DNA from: Pseudomonadota bacterium
GTDB taxonomy: Bacteria > Pseudomonadota > Gammaproteobacteria > Burkholderiales > Ferrovaceae
Direction: 5' to 3'
NCBI GenBank assembly: GCA_021804345.1
Contig: JAJZHV010000008.1
Location: 1-13,595, forward strand
Length of the DNA: 13,595 nucleotides
The notes under the pieces were generated by a model. That model did no database searches. It worked only from the letters and a program-made list of their open reading frames with translations, and was not told the DNA's origin. The first letter of the stretch is position 1. Each line of letters starts with the position of its first letter. Below, one piece after another: positions 1 to 8,368 of the stretch. The position numbers and the translations under genes are program-made.

Positions 1-1
1 C

Positions 2-406
2 GCCGCTTCTGCGATGGGCATCGACACGCGCAACCTCAAGCTGCTGGCGTTTGCGATGGGAGCCATGTTTGGCGGCGCATCGGGCGCGCTGTTCGCAGGT
101 TTCCAGGGTTTTGTCAGCCCGGAAAGCTTTACCCTGCAGGAGTCGGTGATGGTGCTGTGCATGGTGGTGCTGGGAGGCATGGGCAACATCGCCGGCGTCA
201 TCCTGGGGGCCCTTCTGCTTTCCGTGCTGCCCGAAGCTTTGCGGGCAGCCGGAGGACTGCAACAGGCCTGGCTGGGGCGGGTGTGGGTGGACCCCTCCAA
301 CTTGCGGCTACTCCTGTTTGGTGTGGCGCTGGTCCTGATGATGCTGTTGCGTCCCGAGGGCCTGTGGCCAGCCCGGGCCCGCCAGCGGGAGCTGCACGGT
401 GAGTGA
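2..406 (+). CDS. livM: Branched-chain amino acid ABC transporter permease LivM, 3' part
   Basis: This is the C-terminal 134 residues of a LivM-type permease, the inner-membrane channel subunit of a high-affinity branched-chain amino acid (or related amide/amino acid) importer. The gene is cut by the window edge and the frame is open from base 2. The stretch around AAASMGIDTRNLKLLAFA is the conserved cytoplasmic loop of the family that contacts the ATPases. It is followed by glycine-rich membrane segments (AMGAMFGGASGALFAG, and VVLGGMGNIAGVILGALLL) and a last helix ending in LRPEGLWP, which is typical of LivM C-termini. It overlaps livG by 8 bp. The ATG at position 14 is internal to the conserved loop and is not the real start. 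Confidence 0.93.
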   Translation, partial: AASAMGIDTRNLKLLAFAMGAMFGGASGALFAGFQGFVSPESFTLQESVMVLCMVVLGGMGNIAGVILGALLLSVLPEALRAAGGLQQAWLGRVWVDPSNLRLLLFGVALVLMMLLRPEGLWPARARQRELHGE

Positions 407-1166
407 GCTGCTGCGGGCCGAGGGCATTGACAAGCACTTTGGGGGCCTGCAGGCCCTCAAGGGGGTATCCCTATGCCTGGAGCAGGACTCCATTTGTGGC
501 TTGATTGGCCCCAACGGCGCAGGAAAAACCACCTTCTTCAATGTCCTGACGGGTATTTATCGCCCCGATGCGGGCCTGGTGCACTTTGCCGGCGCGCCCT
601 TGCCCGCAGGCGTTCCCCATGCGGTGGCCGCACGCGGCATTGCGCGTACGTTTCAGAATATTCGCCTGTTTCCCAGCATGAGCGTGCTAGAAAACGTCAT
701 GGTGGGGCGCCATGTGCGCACCCGGGCCGGGGTGCTGGGTGCGGTGTTCAAAACGGCTGCCACGTGTCGCGAAGAGCGGGACATTGCCCGTCATTCCCGT
801 GACCTGCTGGCCTATGTGGGCATCGAGGCGCATGCCGGGCGCATTGCCAGTACCTTGTCCTATGGGGATCAACGGCGCCTGGAAATCGCCCGCGCCCTGG
901 CCACCGAGCCCCGTTTGCTGGCTCTGGATGAGCCCGCTGCGGGCATGAACGGCAGTGAACGGCGGGCCCTGGCCGCCCTCATTCAACGCATTCGTGGCGA
1001 TGGGACGGCTGTCCTGTTGATCGAGCACGATGTAAAATGGGTGATGCAGTTGTGCGATCAAATTACCGTGCTGGATTATGGCGAATGCATTGCCGTGGGT
1101 ACGCCGGCCCAGATCCAGAAAAACCCTCGGGTGATCGAGGCCTATCTGGGGACGAGTGCCGCATGA
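399..1166 (+). CDS. livG: Branched-chain amino acid ABC transporter ATPase LivG
   Basis: This 255-residue cytoplasmic ATPase energises the Liv importer together with LivF. It starts at a GTG inside the end of livM. The family start MSELLRAEGIDKHFGG falls there and no better upstream start exists. Visible motifs are Walker A GPNGAGKT (residues 37-44), Q-loop Q86 in RTFQNIRLF, signature LSYGDQ (153-158), Walker B LLALDEP with E178, and H210 in LLIEHD. RTFQNIRLF and the ending PRVIEAYLG are diagnostic of LivG rather than of UrtD or generic ABC ATPases. It overlaps livM by 8 bp and livF by 4 bp (ATGA). The solute-binding protein and LivH are not in the window and probably lie upstream. Confidence 0.95.
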   Translation: MSELLRAEGIDKHFGGLQALKGVSLCLEQDSICGLIGPNGAGKTTFFNVLTGIYRPDAGLVHFAGAPLPAGVPHAVAARGIARTFQNIRLFPSMSVLENVMVGRHVRTRAGVLGAVFKTAATCREERDIARHSRDLLAYVGIEAHAGRIASTLSYGDQRRLEIARALATEPRLLALDEPAAGMNGSERRALAALIQRIRGDGTAVLLIEHDVKWVMQLCDQITVLDYGECIAVGTPAQIQKNPRVIEAYLGTSAA

Positions 1167-1918
1167 GGCCTGGGCAAAGCTCCGCAGCGCAGGAAGAGGC
1201 CCTGCTCCAGGTGACCGGACTGGCGGTGCATTACGGTGGCATCCGGGCGGTGCAGGCGCTGGATCTGGCAGTGTACCCGGGGGAGCGAGTCACCCTGATC
1301 GGCGCCAATGGGGCCGGCAAAAGCAGCACCCTCAAGGCCTTGGCGGGTCTGGTGGCGCCCTTTCGGGGCAGCATCCGGTTTTGCGGGCGCGATCTGGGGG
1401 CTGTGCCCGCTTGGCAGCGCCCCGCCTTGGGGTTGTGTCTGGTGCCAGAGGGGCGCGGAGTGTTTGCGCGTCTGGGTATCGAGGAAAACCTGCTCATGGG
1501 GGCCTACCATCGGCGCCTGCGCCCTGCTCAATGGCAGGAGGAGTTGGCCCTTGTCTATCACTGGTTTCCCCGGTTATACGAACGTCGCACCCAGGCGGCA
1601 GGAACCCTGTCGGGGGGCGAACAGCAAATGCTGGCCATGGGCCGGGCTTTGCTCTCCAAACCACGCCTGCTGATGCTTGACGAGCCTAGCATGGGGCTGG
1701 CACCGCTCATGGTGGACAAGATCTTTGCGGTCATCCGTCAAATCGTGGCCTCGGGGGTCAGCCTGCTGCTGGTGGAACAAAATGCACGGCTGGCCTTGGA
1801 ACTGTGCGATCGGGCCTATGTGCTGGAGTCCGGGTCGGTGGTGTTGACGGATCAGGCCCAGCGTTGTTTGCATCATCCGCAAGTGCGTGAGGCGTATTTA
1901 GGAAATGATGGTGCTTAA
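1163..1918 (+). CDS. livF: Branched-chain amino acid ABC transporter ATPase LivF
   Basis: This 251-residue protein is the second nucleotide-binding subunit of the Liv importer. The chosen start is the ATG at 1163 within the ATGA overlapping the livG stop. An open frame extends further upstream to 1037, but it runs inside livG and has no family similarity. Motifs are Walker A GANGAGKS (47-54), the LivF-typical VPEGRGVF in place of the Q-loop region, signature LSGGEQ (149-154), Walker B LLMLDEP with E174, and LLLVEQN, where N or Q replaces the usual H-loop context of this family. It ends VREAYLG plus a short tail. Its last 14 bp overlap the start of the efflux lipoprotein gene, tying importer and exporter into one operon. 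Confidence 0.95.
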   Translation: MRPGQSSAAQEEALLQVTGLAVHYGGIRAVQALDLAVYPGERVTLIGANGAGKSSTLKALAGLVAPFRGSIRFCGRDLGAVPAWQRPALGLCLVPEGRGVFARLGIEENLLMGAYHRRLRPAQWQEELALVYHWFPRLYERRTQAAGTLSGGEQQMLAMGRALLSKPRLLMLDEPSMGLAPLMVDKIFAVIRQIVASGVSLLLVEQNARLALELCDRAYVLESGSVVLTDQAQRCLHHPQVREAYLGNDGA

Positions 1919-3356
1919 GCGCGGCCGTTTTTTTTCCTTGCGCCGGGGTGTGCTGCTCGGCCTGTGGCTGGCCTTGTGCGGATGTGCCGGTTCCCCCACG
2001 GGGTCGCCCTCCTCACGGGCCCTGGCGCCCCAGGATCTGGCCCCGGGGGCGGCGGTGGCTCAGGCCATGCCCATTCCCTGGCCCACAGACCACTGGTGGG
2101 AAGCCTATCACGACCCCCAGTTGAACGCCCTAATCACCCAGACCTTAGCCTCCAGTCCCACCCTGCGCGCGGCGCAGGATCGCGCCCTGCTGGCCCAGCG
2201 CCAAGCGGATGTGGCGCACGCCGGACTGTTGCCCAATAGCGCGCTGGATGTGTCGGTGCAACGGGACCGTTTCACGGCCCTGCAATTCATTCCACCGCCC
2301 TGGGGGGGCAGCACCTATTGGAACAATACCGCTCAGATCTCCCTGAACTATGATCTGGACCTGTGGGGGCGGCAGGAAAAAATCTGGCAGGCGGCCCTGG
2401 ACGAAACCCAGGCGGCCCTGGCCCGGTCCCAGCAGGCGCGTCTGGAACTGGTGACGGCGGTGGTGCGCAACTATGTGCAGTTGGCTTTGGTCACGCACTT
2501 GCAGGCGACGGCCCAGGAGCGCCTGGGGCAGTTGACACAACGGGCTCAGTTGGCACGCCGCGGTTACGCCGCTGGCATCGAGACTGGGCAGAACGCCAAC
2601 GAATTGGAAACCGCCCTGCCTGGGGCTCAAGCCCAACTGGAGACGTTGCAAACCCGCAAAACGGTCCTGCAGCATCAAATTGCGCTGCTCAGCGGAGCCG
2701 CGCCTGCCTCGGGCGAATCCCTGCAGGACCCGCAATTGGCCCTGGAGGCGGTTCCTGGTCTGCCCACGCGCCTGCCAGCCCATCTGGTGGGGCGGCGCCC
2801 GGATCTGGTGGCCCTGCGCTGGGCCGTGGAAGCATCCCGCAGCCGGATTGCCAGCGCCCGCGCGGCGTTTTATCCAGACATCAATCTCATGGCCTTTGTG
2901 GGCTACCAGGCCATCGGCTTTGGGCAATGGTTCAGCAATGCCGGCTCCATGGCCGGATTCGGCCCCGCGCTCGATTTGCCGCTGTTTGACGGGGGCCAGC
3001 GCCAGTCCCTGTTTGCCGCCAGCCAGGAGGCCTATGACCTGGAAGTGGAGACCTGGAATCAGGCGGTCTTGAGCGCCTTGCAGGAGGTATCGGAGCAACT
3101 GTTGTGGTTGCAATCCAACGCGCAACAGCAGGTCCTGCAGGAACAGGCCCTGGCGCAGGCCAGCGCCACGGCGCAAATGGCCGAGCGCCGTTTTCAGGCG
3201 GGATTGGGTGATTTGCCCCCAGTGATCACCGCCCGGCTGCAGCGTTTGCAGCAGCAGGAGGCGCTGCTGCACATCCAGGCGGCGCGTCAGGACAGTTATG
3301 CCGGGTTGGTGCGGGCTTTGGGTGGCGGCATACTGGACGAGCGGGCCGAGCACTGA
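1905..3356 (+). CDS. Outer-membrane efflux lipoprotein (TolC/OprM/NodT type)
   Basis: This 483-residue outer-membrane channel protein is the exit duct of a tripartite efflux pump. A positively charged N-terminus (KRGRFFSLRRG) and a hydrophobic stretch lead to a lipobox-like LCGC with the candidate acylated cysteine C27. The mature part carries two OEP-type repeats (about 70-250 and 280-470) rich in Gln/Ala coiled coil. The family signatures LVGRRPDLVALRWAVEASRS and IASARAAFYPDINL are both present, as is DLPLFDGGQR. The start at 1905 (or ATG 1908) overlaps livF by 14 bp. The gene ends in TGATG, so it shares one base with the FUSC exporter start. Context indicates it works with the FUSC, DUF1656 and HlyD-type proteins downstream rather than with an RND pump. 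Confidence 0.92.
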   Translation: MMVLKRGRFFSLRRGVLLGLWLALCGCAGSPTGSPSSRALAPQDLAPGAAVAQAMPIPWPTDHWWEAYHDPQLNALITQTLASSPTLRAAQDRALLAQRQADVAHAGLLPNSALDVSVQRDRFTALQFIPPPWGGSTYWNNTAQISLNYDLDLWGRQEKIWQAALDETQAALARSQQARLELVTAVVRNYVQLALVTHLQATAQERLGQLTQRAQLARRGYAAGIETGQNANELETALPGAQAQLETLQTRKTVLQHQIALLSGAAPASGESLQDPQLALEAVPGLPTRLPAHLVGRRPDLVALRWAVEASRSRIASARAAFYPDINLMAFVGYQAIGFGQWFSNAGSMAGFGPALDLPLFDGGQRQSLFAASQEAYDLEVETWNQAVLSALQEVSEQLLWLQSNAQQQVLQEQALAQASATAQMAERRFQAGLGDLPPVITARLQRLQQQEALLHIQAARQDSYAGLVRALGGGILDERAEH

Positions 3357-5527
3357 TGCCGCCCGCTGCCTTCTCCGGGGTCGGCAACCCCCGTTTTCTG
3401 GTTCCCCTTCGGGCGGCTTGGCGCGACTGGTTGGCGCAGGATGCCGCCGTGCTGAGCTACGTCTTCAAGGTCTGGCTGGCGGCGGTGCTGGCGCTGTGGA
3501 TTTCCTTGCGCTTTGATCTGGCACAGCCCCGCACGGCCATGATGACGGTGGTGATTGTGATGCAGTCCGCGCGTTCGGGCATGGTCTTTGCCAAGAGCTT
3601 CTATCGTTTCGTGGGCACCGTGGTGGGCATTCTGGTCTCTTTGCTGCTCGTGGCCCTGTTTGCCCAGGAGCGCTTTTTGTTCCTGTTGGCCATGGCCCTG
3701 TGGATTGGGTTTTGTACCGCGGGATCCATGGTCTTTCGCAATCACCAATCCTATGGATTTGTGCTGGCAGGCTATACCCTCTGCATCGTCGGGCTGCCGG
3801 CCACCGTATCCCCAGAACTGACCTTCACCATTGCCATGACGCGCATTTCGGAGATCCTGATTGGATTATCCTGTGCCACCCTGGTGAGTGACCTGGTATT
3901 TTCGCAACGCCTGTGGGTCGTGATTCAGGAAGCTGTGCGGCGCCGGTTTAAGGATTTTTCCGATTTGTTGCGCCTGGTGGCCCATCCGGCAGCAGCCCCT
4001 GTGGATCTGTTGCCGGCACTGGTGCGCTTTGCCAGTGACATTTTTACGCTGGAATCCTTTCGTTCCGCCGCCGTGATGGAAAACGACCGGTCACGTACGC
4101 AACGCTTACGGCTGAGCTTGCTCAATGGGGAGTTCATGACCGTATCCACCACCTTCCATGCCTTGCATGCCTTGATGCAGCGGCAACGGCGTGGGGGGCA
4201 TGAGCGGGTTAAAGACGCCCTGTTGGATCTGTACCAACCCCTGGGAGATGTTTTTACAGTGCAGGGGCGCAGCGCCGCCAACGAAACGGAGGCGCAGATC
4301 GTGGCACAGGGCGTGCGCCGCTATCGGGAAGATTTTCAGCCTCTGGCCGCCAGGGCGGGGGCTGACCTGCCGGGCCAGTTGACGCGCGAAGAACTGCTGG
4401 ACTTTGAAACCGGCGTGGATCTGATCGAGCGTTTTGCCGAGGAACTGCAAGCCTACACCAACACGTATGTGGCCATCGGCTCGGGGCATCACCCCCTGCA
4501 GGAGGACTTGGCGCTGGATACACCCCTGGAGCTTTCGCTGCGTTTTGACCGGCTTGCGGTGGTGCTGGCCGGACTGCGCGGTGCCCTGACCTTGACGGTG
4601 TTGGCCACCCTGTGGATTCTCACGGACTGGCCCTCGGGAATCGAGGCCATCGTGTTGGGTGTGGTAACCAGCACCCTGTTTGCCACCGCGCCGGCGCCCA
4701 CCCAGGTGATCAAGCAGTTTGTGGCCGGAGCGCTGCTGGCCAGCGTGATGCTGTATGCGGTCAATTTCCTGTGGCTGGACCAGGCTCAAAACTGGGTGAC
4801 CCTGGCCCTGGTGCTGTCCCCGGTCATCCTGTTTGCGGCCTGGTTGAGCACCTTTGCGCGCATTGCCGTGTTTGGCGGGAGCGCCCTGATCGTGTTTTTC
4901 TCCCACGTGGGTTTTGGCACCGGCTATACGGCAGATCCCGAAACCTACCTCAACGAATCCTTGGCGGATGTGCTGGCCATTCTGACTTCGGGGGTCATGT
5001 ATGGGCTGATCGATTTGTCCAATAGTGGCTGGATGCGCCGGCGCACGGCCACGGCCCTGCGCGCCCTGGTGGCGGATGCCTGCCGCAATCCAGTGGTTCC
5101 GCGTCGGGCGCAACTGGAAAATGCCGCACGCGATCTGGTGCAACGTCTGGGCAGTGCCCAGCGCCTGGCCGATGCAGGGGACCGGGAAGTGGCGCAATGG
5201 CTGCTTTCCACCTTGGAGACAGGGCATGCGGTGCTTGCCCTGCGCCAGCAGATGGCGTTGCTGACCCGGGAAGAACCCTGGCTGCAGTTGTGCCTGTTGC
5301 GCCTGGCCGATTTGTACGAAGCCCCCGGGGGTACGCGGCGCGCGGCGACTCTGAAGGCTCTGGAGGAGGCAACAGAACGTTTGGAGCAGCCTCAGTTGCG
5401 CGCCCAACATACCCTGACCCAGGTCCGTGCCCTGCGCACCAGCCTGCACTTTTTGCGCGGTGTGGTGCTGGATGAGGTCTCCGTATTGGCTTCGGTGGCC
5501 CCGCTAGAGGCGCTGCAACCCGCATGA
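3356..5527 (+). CDS. FUSC family inner-membrane exporter (AaeB-like)
   Basis: This 723-residue integral membrane protein of the fusaric acid resistance/aromatic carboxylic acid efflux family is expected to drive export of aromatic acids across the inner membrane. It has the duplicated FUSC layout: an N-terminal membrane bundle (about residues 33-185, with FKVWLAAVLALWISL and RFVGTVVGILVSLLLVALF), a cytosolic region (about 190-390), a second bundle (about 395-555, ending MYGLIDLSNSGW) and a cytosolic C-terminal tail. It is somewhat longer than E. coli AaeB (about 655 residues). The start codon shares one base with the preceding stop (TGATG), and the stop overlaps the DUF1656 gene by 4 bp. The substrate is not deducible from sequence; aromatic or haloaromatic acids are an inference from the family. 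Confidence 0.9.
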   Translation: MPPAAFSGVGNPRFLVPLRAAWRDWLAQDAAVLSYVFKVWLAAVLALWISLRFDLAQPRTAMMTVVIVMQSARSGMVFAKSFYRFVGTVVGILVSLLLVALFAQERFLFLLAMALWIGFCTAGSMVFRNHQSYGFVLAGYTLCIVGLPATVSPELTFTIAMTRISEILIGLSCATLVSDLVFSQRLWVVIQEAVRRRFKDFSDLLRLVAHPAAAPVDLLPALVRFASDIFTLESFRSAAVMENDRSRTQRLRLSLLNGEFMTVSTTFHALHALMQRQRRGGHERVKDALLDLYQPLGDVFTVQGRSAANETEAQIVAQGVRRYREDFQPLAARAGADLPGQLTREELLDFETGVDLIERFAEELQAYTNTYVAIGSGHHPLQEDLALDTPLELSLRFDRLAVVLAGLRGALTLTVLATLWILTDWPSGIEAIVLGVVTSTLFATAPAPTQVIKQFVAGALLASVMLYAVNFLWLDQAQNWVTLALVLSPVILFAAWLSTFARIAVFGGSALIVFFSHVGFGTGYTADPETYLNESLADVLAILTSGVMYGLIDLSNSGWMRRRTATALRALVADACRNPVVPRRAQLENAARDLVQRLGSAQRLADAGDREVAQWLLSTLETGHAVLALRQQMALLTREEPWLQLCLLRLADLYEAPGGTRRAATLKALEEATERLEQPQLRAQHTLTQVRALRTSLHFLRGVVLDEVSVLASVAPLEALQPA

Positions 5528-5724
5528 TCCCGCGCGAAATCGATCTTTTCGAGGCCCTGGTCCCCACCCTGCTGTTTGCTTTTGTGCTGGCAGCCTTGCT
5601 GTTGCTGTTACTGGACTGGGTTTTGGTGCGCTACCGGTTGTATCGCTATTTGTGGTATCCGGCGCTGTTTCGCCTGGCCCTGTTCATTGTGCTGTTTTCC
5701 CTCTGCGGGCTATGGATTTATTGA
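5524..5724 (+). CDS. DUF1656 small membrane protein (AaeX-like)
   Basis: This 66-residue protein has two hydrophobic segments (about residues 13-34 and 43-65) separated by a basic, Tyr-rich loop (VRYRLYRYLWYP). The opening IPREIDLFEALVPTLL fits the DUF1656/AaeX family, whose members nearly always lie between the FUSC exporter and the HlyD-type adaptor genes. Its biochemical role in the pump is unknown for the family. It starts in the ATGA overlapping the FUSC stop and is followed after 16 bp by the adaptor gene. Confidence 0.88.
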   Translation: MIPREIDLFEALVPTLLFAFVLAALLLLLLDWVLVRYRLYRYLWYPALFRLALFIVLFSLCGLWIY

Positions 5725-5740
5725 TTGTGGGGCTGTTCTC

Positions 5741-6625
5741 ATGAAAATTTCTGTCAAGCGACTGATTCGGGTCGCCATCACGCTGCTATTACTGGGGGCC
5801 GCCCTGGTTTTGGGAAACCGGCTTTGGGTGCGCTACATGGATCTGCCCTGGACCCGGGACGGCCGGGTGCGGGCGGATGTGGTGGCCATTGCCCCTGATG
5901 TGTCGGGCCTAGTGACGACGGTATCGGTGCAGGACAACCAGTTGGTCCATCAGGGCGATGTCCTGTTTCGGATTGATGAATCCCATTACCGGCAAGCCTT
6001 GCAGTTGGCCGAGGCCCAGGTGGAACAACGCCGGGTGCAGTGGGAAATGAAGCGCGATCAGGCGGCCCGGCGAGCCCCCCTGGATGATCAGGTGGTGTCC
6101 CGGGAAAACCGCTCGGATGCCGTGCTGCTGGCAGCTAGTGCCCAGGCCGATTACCAGGCGGCGTTGGTGCAGCGGGATCAGGCTCGGTTGAATCTGGAGC
6201 GCACGGTGGTGCGCGCGCCCTCCGATGGCTGGGTAAGCAATCTCCTGATTCGCCCCGGAGATTTTGCACGCATTGGCGAGGCGCGTTTGGCTTTGGTGGA
6301 TCAGCATTCCTTCTGGGTGTACGGCTATTTTGAGGAACATAAGTTGGCCTTGATTCATGTGGGAGATCCAGCCGAAATGCGTCTATTGGGCAGCCAGCAA
6401 GTGCTGCGCGGACATGTGGACAGCATTGCCCACGGGATTACGGATCGGGATAATCCCGTGGAGTCGCGCCTGCTGGCCAATGTCAACCCCAGTTTCAACT
6501 GGGTGCGTTTGGCGCAGCGTATTCCGGTGCGCATCCGGCTGGATGCCTTGCCCTCTGGGTACCTACTTGTGGCGGGAATGACCTGTACGGTGGTGATCAA
6601 TCCGGGTCGTTCCCAGTCGCAGTGA
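5741..6625 (+). CDS. Periplasmic adaptor of efflux pump, HlyD/AaeA type
   Basis: This 294-residue membrane fusion protein links the FUSC inner-membrane pump to the outer-membrane channel. An N-terminal anchor helix (about residues 8-25, ITLLLLGAALVLG) is followed by the AaeA-like WTRDGRVRADVVAIAPDVSG and the first lipoyl half (QDNQLVHQGDVLFRID). A short coiled-coil hairpin (about 85-150), the second lipoyl half (VVRAPSDGWVSNLLIRPGDF) and a beta-barrel with VYGYFEEHKL complete it. The length matches AaeA/EmrA-like short adaptors. The start at ATG 5741 precedes the anchor directly. An upstream extension of the frame to 5576 lies inside the DUF1656 gene and is rejected. A weak GGGG Shine-Dalgarno lies at 5728-5731. 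Confidence 0.92.
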   Translation: MKISVKRLIRVAITLLLLGAALVLGNRLWVRYMDLPWTRDGRVRADVVAIAPDVSGLVTTVSVQDNQLVHQGDVLFRIDESHYRQALQLAEAQVEQRRVQWEMKRDQAARRAPLDDQVVSRENRSDAVLLAASAQADYQAALVQRDQARLNLERTVVRAPSDGWVSNLLIRPGDFARIGEARLALVDQHSFWVYGYFEEHKLALIHVGDPAEMRLLGSQQVLRGHVDSIAHGITDRDNPVESRLLANVNPSFNWVRLAQRIPVRIRLDALPSGYLLVAGMTCTVVINPGRSQSQ

Positions 6626-6660
6626 GCCTTCTGGACCCACCCGGCCACTGCGCCCAGGTA

Positions 6661-6690
6661 TTGACACTTCATTCATCGATTGACTTTAAA
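6661..6690 (+). promoter_or_regulatory. Putative sigma70 promoter of the dehalogenase gene
   Basis: A perfect -35 hexamer TTGACA (6661-6666) is followed after 18 bp by TTTAAA (6685-6690), a 4/6 match to the -10 consensus. It lies in the 79-bp gap between the efflux adaptor gene and the dehalogenase. The predicted start would leave a leader of under 10 nt, so the transcript would be almost leaderless, and no strong Shine-Dalgarno is seen before the ATG. This is a prediction from sequence alone. Confidence 0.4.
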
Positions 6691-6704
6691 AGAGCGACTC
6701 GCCC

Positions 6705-7580
6705 ATGTTTCCTTCCTTTACCTCCCATCGGATCACCCTGGATACCATCGAGATTGCTGCCTGGATTGGTGGCCAGGGCCCTGCGCTCCTGCTGCTGCAT
6801 GGCCATCCACAAACCCATGTGATCTGGCATCAACTGGCCGAGCCTCTGGCGCAACACTACACCGTGGTCATGACGGACCTGCGCGGTTACGGCGCTTCTT
6901 CCAAACCTCCGGGTTTGCCGGACCACTCCAATTACAGCAAGCGCGCCATGGCAGCCGATCAACTGGCCGTGATGCGGTACTTTGGTTTTGAGCGTTTTCT
7001 GGTCTGTGCTCATGACCGTGGAGCTCGGGTCACGCACCGCCTGTGCATGGACGCTCCACACGCCGTGCAAAAGGCCCTGTTGCTGGATATTGCTCCCACC
7101 CTGCACATGTACCAAAACACGGGACGTGACTTTGCCACGGCTTATTTCCACTGGTTTTTTCTGATTCAACCCGCGCCCTTTCCGGAACGGCTCATTGAGG
7201 CCGATCCCGATGCCTACGTGGATGCGGTCATGGGAAACCGCCACGCTGGCCTGTCCGCCTTTACCCCCGAGGCCCAGGAAGCCTATCGCAGCGCCCTGCG
7301 CGCGCCTGGTGCGGTTCATGCCCTGTGCGAGGATTACCGAGCGGCGGCCAGTATCGATCTGGAGCATGACGCCGAAGATCGGCGGCTGCAACGCCGTGTG
7401 GAATGTCCGCTGCGGATTTTATGGGGGGAACGCGGCATCATCGGACGGTTGTTCGACCCCCTGGGCGCCTGGCAGGCCGTGGCTCGTGAGGTGAGTGGGC
7501 ATGCCCTGCCCTGTGGGCATTATGTGCCAGAGGAACAACCCGAAGCGCTGTTAGAAGAAATCCTGCTGTTTTTGCGTTAA
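6705..7580 (+). CDS. Alpha/beta hydrolase, fluoroacetate/haloacetate dehalogenase type
   Basis: This 291-residue soluble enzyme is likely to cleave carbon-halogen bonds of haloacetates by an Asp-nucleophile mechanism. The sequence follows fluoroacetate dehalogenases closely from its first residues. It has the oxyanion loop HGHPQ (32-36), [12 protein letters not shown] (57-68), nucleophile D104 with the substrate-carboxylate arginines R105 and R108 (HDRGAR), a conserved LDIAPT (127-132), the halide-pocket pair H149-W150 (AYFHWFF), Y211 (EDYRAA) and the catalytic H272 (CGHY). All residues known to be needed in that family are present, so activity is plausible. Epoxide hydrolases share the fold but lack this H-W-Y pocket. 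The stop overlaps the convergent trpG stop by 4 bp. Colocation with an acid-type exporter may be functional, but this is inference. Confidence 0.87.
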   Translation: MFPSFTSHRITLDTIEIAAWIGGQGPALLLLHGHPQTHVIWHQLAEPLAQHYTVVMTDLRGYGASSKPPGLPDHSNYSKRAMAADQLAVMRYFGFERFLVCAHDRGARVTHRLCMDAPHAVQKALLLDIAPTLHMYQNTGRDFATAYFHWFFLIQPAPFPERLIEADPDAYVDAVMGNRHAGLSAFTPEAQEAYRSALRAPGAVHALCEDYRAAASIDLEHDAEDRRLQRRVECPLRILWGERGIIGRLFDPLGAWQAVAREVSGHALPCGHYVPEEQPEALLEEILLFLR

Positions 7581-8155
7581 ACCGGCGCGCCAGGCAGTGT
7601 CAGAAAGTTGTGCAACAGGGCATGACCCTGTTCGGTCAGGATGGATTCGGGATGAAACTGCACCCCTTCTACCACCAGGGTTTTATGCCGTAGTCCCATG
7701 ATTTCACCATCGGTAGTCCAGGCCGTTACCTCCAGACAATCCGGCAGGTTGTCGCGGCGCACTGCCAGGGAGTGATAACGGGTGGCCAGAAACGGGCTGG
7801 GCAGATCCCGAAATACCCCCTGCTGGGTATGAAACACGGGCGAAACCTTGCCATGCATCAATTCCCGGGCATGAATGACCTCGCCCCCAAAGGCTTCGCC
7901 AATGGCCTGATGCCCCAAACAGACGCCCAGAATGGGCGCGCGACCCGCCCAGGCGCGAATTAAGGCCACCGAAATGCCCGCTTCGCGCGGGCTACAGGGG
8001 CCTGGAGAAATCACGATGCGCTGCGGCGCCAGGGTATCTACCTCTTCCAGTGTGATCTGGTCATTACGCCGCACTTCCACCGTTTCTCCCAGTTCGCCAA
8101 AATATTGCACCAGGTTGTAGGTGAAGGAATCGTAGTTATCGATCATTAGTAGCAT
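7577..8155 (-). CDS. trpG: Glutamine amidotransferase of anthranilate/aminodeoxychorismate synthase (TrpG/PabA)
   Basis: This 192-residue class I glutamine amidotransferase releases ammonia from glutamine for TrpE (tryptophan pathway) or PabB (folate pathway). Motifs are [20 protein letters not shown] (start), the oxyanion strand ISPGPCSP, nucleophile C79 in [10 protein letters not shown], the family element RYHSLAV, and the catalytic H168/E170 in [14 protein letters not shown]. Sequence alone does not separate TrpG from PabA. A Shine-Dalgarno AGGA lies 10 bp upstream, inside the 84-bp repeat. No trpE, pabB or trpD is adjacent: downstream is the convergent dehalogenase and upstream is the accessory block. 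The gene is therefore either a stand-alone subunit or has been separated from its partner. Confidence 0.92.
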   Translation of the reverse strand: MLLMIDNYDSFTYNLVQYFGELGETVEVRRNDQITLEEVDTLAPQRIVISPGPCSPREAGISVALIRAWAGRAPILGVCLGHQAIGEAFGGEVIHARELMHGKVSPVFHTQQGVFRDLPSPFLATRYHSLAVRRDNLPDCLEVTAWTTDGEIMGLRHKTLVVEGVQFHPESILTEQGHALLHNFLTLPGAPV

Positions 8156-8163
8156 GGCTAATC

Positions 8164-8247
8164 TATCCTGTTGATTCTTCTATGCGATGCCGACAGCTAC
8201 TAGGGAATTAGTCCGGTTCCTTGTCCTGTTTTTTCGTCGCTTGAAGA
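8164..8247. repeat. 84-bp direct repeat, left copy
   Basis: These 84 bases recur without mismatch and in the same orientation at 13379-13462. The left copy ends 8 bp before the trpG start codon and contains its Shine-Dalgarno, so it is at the same time the trpG 5' region. Past the outer boundary (8248 onward) the two copies diverge, with only scattered similarity (for example a shared ATTATCGC). The two copies bracket the defence block. Confidence 0.95.
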
Positions 8248-8368
8248 CCGTGCCAATACTCGACACTAGGGGAAAAACGTATTATCGCTTGCATGCTGAA
8301 GCTGCTCAAGTTCGATGACAAAGGAACGTGCTTCAAGCGATCAGGTTGCCGAGCACTGTTAAGGCTAC

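Noticed and set aside
1037..1162. Longer start for livF
   Set aside because: The added residues lie inside livG and have no family similarity. ATG 1163 in the ATGA overlap fits.
399..1918. Urea transporter ATPases UrtD/UrtE
   Set aside because: Motifs RTFQNIRLF and VPEGRGVF and the ending EAYLG fit LivG/LivF better.
2145..3353. Minus-strand open frame of 402 codons
   Set aside because: It lies antisense to the efflux lipoprotein gene, is rich in Gln/Gly/Arg without any domain, and is explained by GC-rich codon use of the real gene.
4106..5449. Minus-strand open frame of 447 codons
   Set aside because: It is antisense to the FUSC exporter and of low complexity (Gln, His, Gly), with no recognisable motif.
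5576..5740. Longer start for the HlyD-type adaptor
   Set aside because: The extension lies in the DUF1656 gene in another frame. ATG 5741 directly precedes the membrane anchor.
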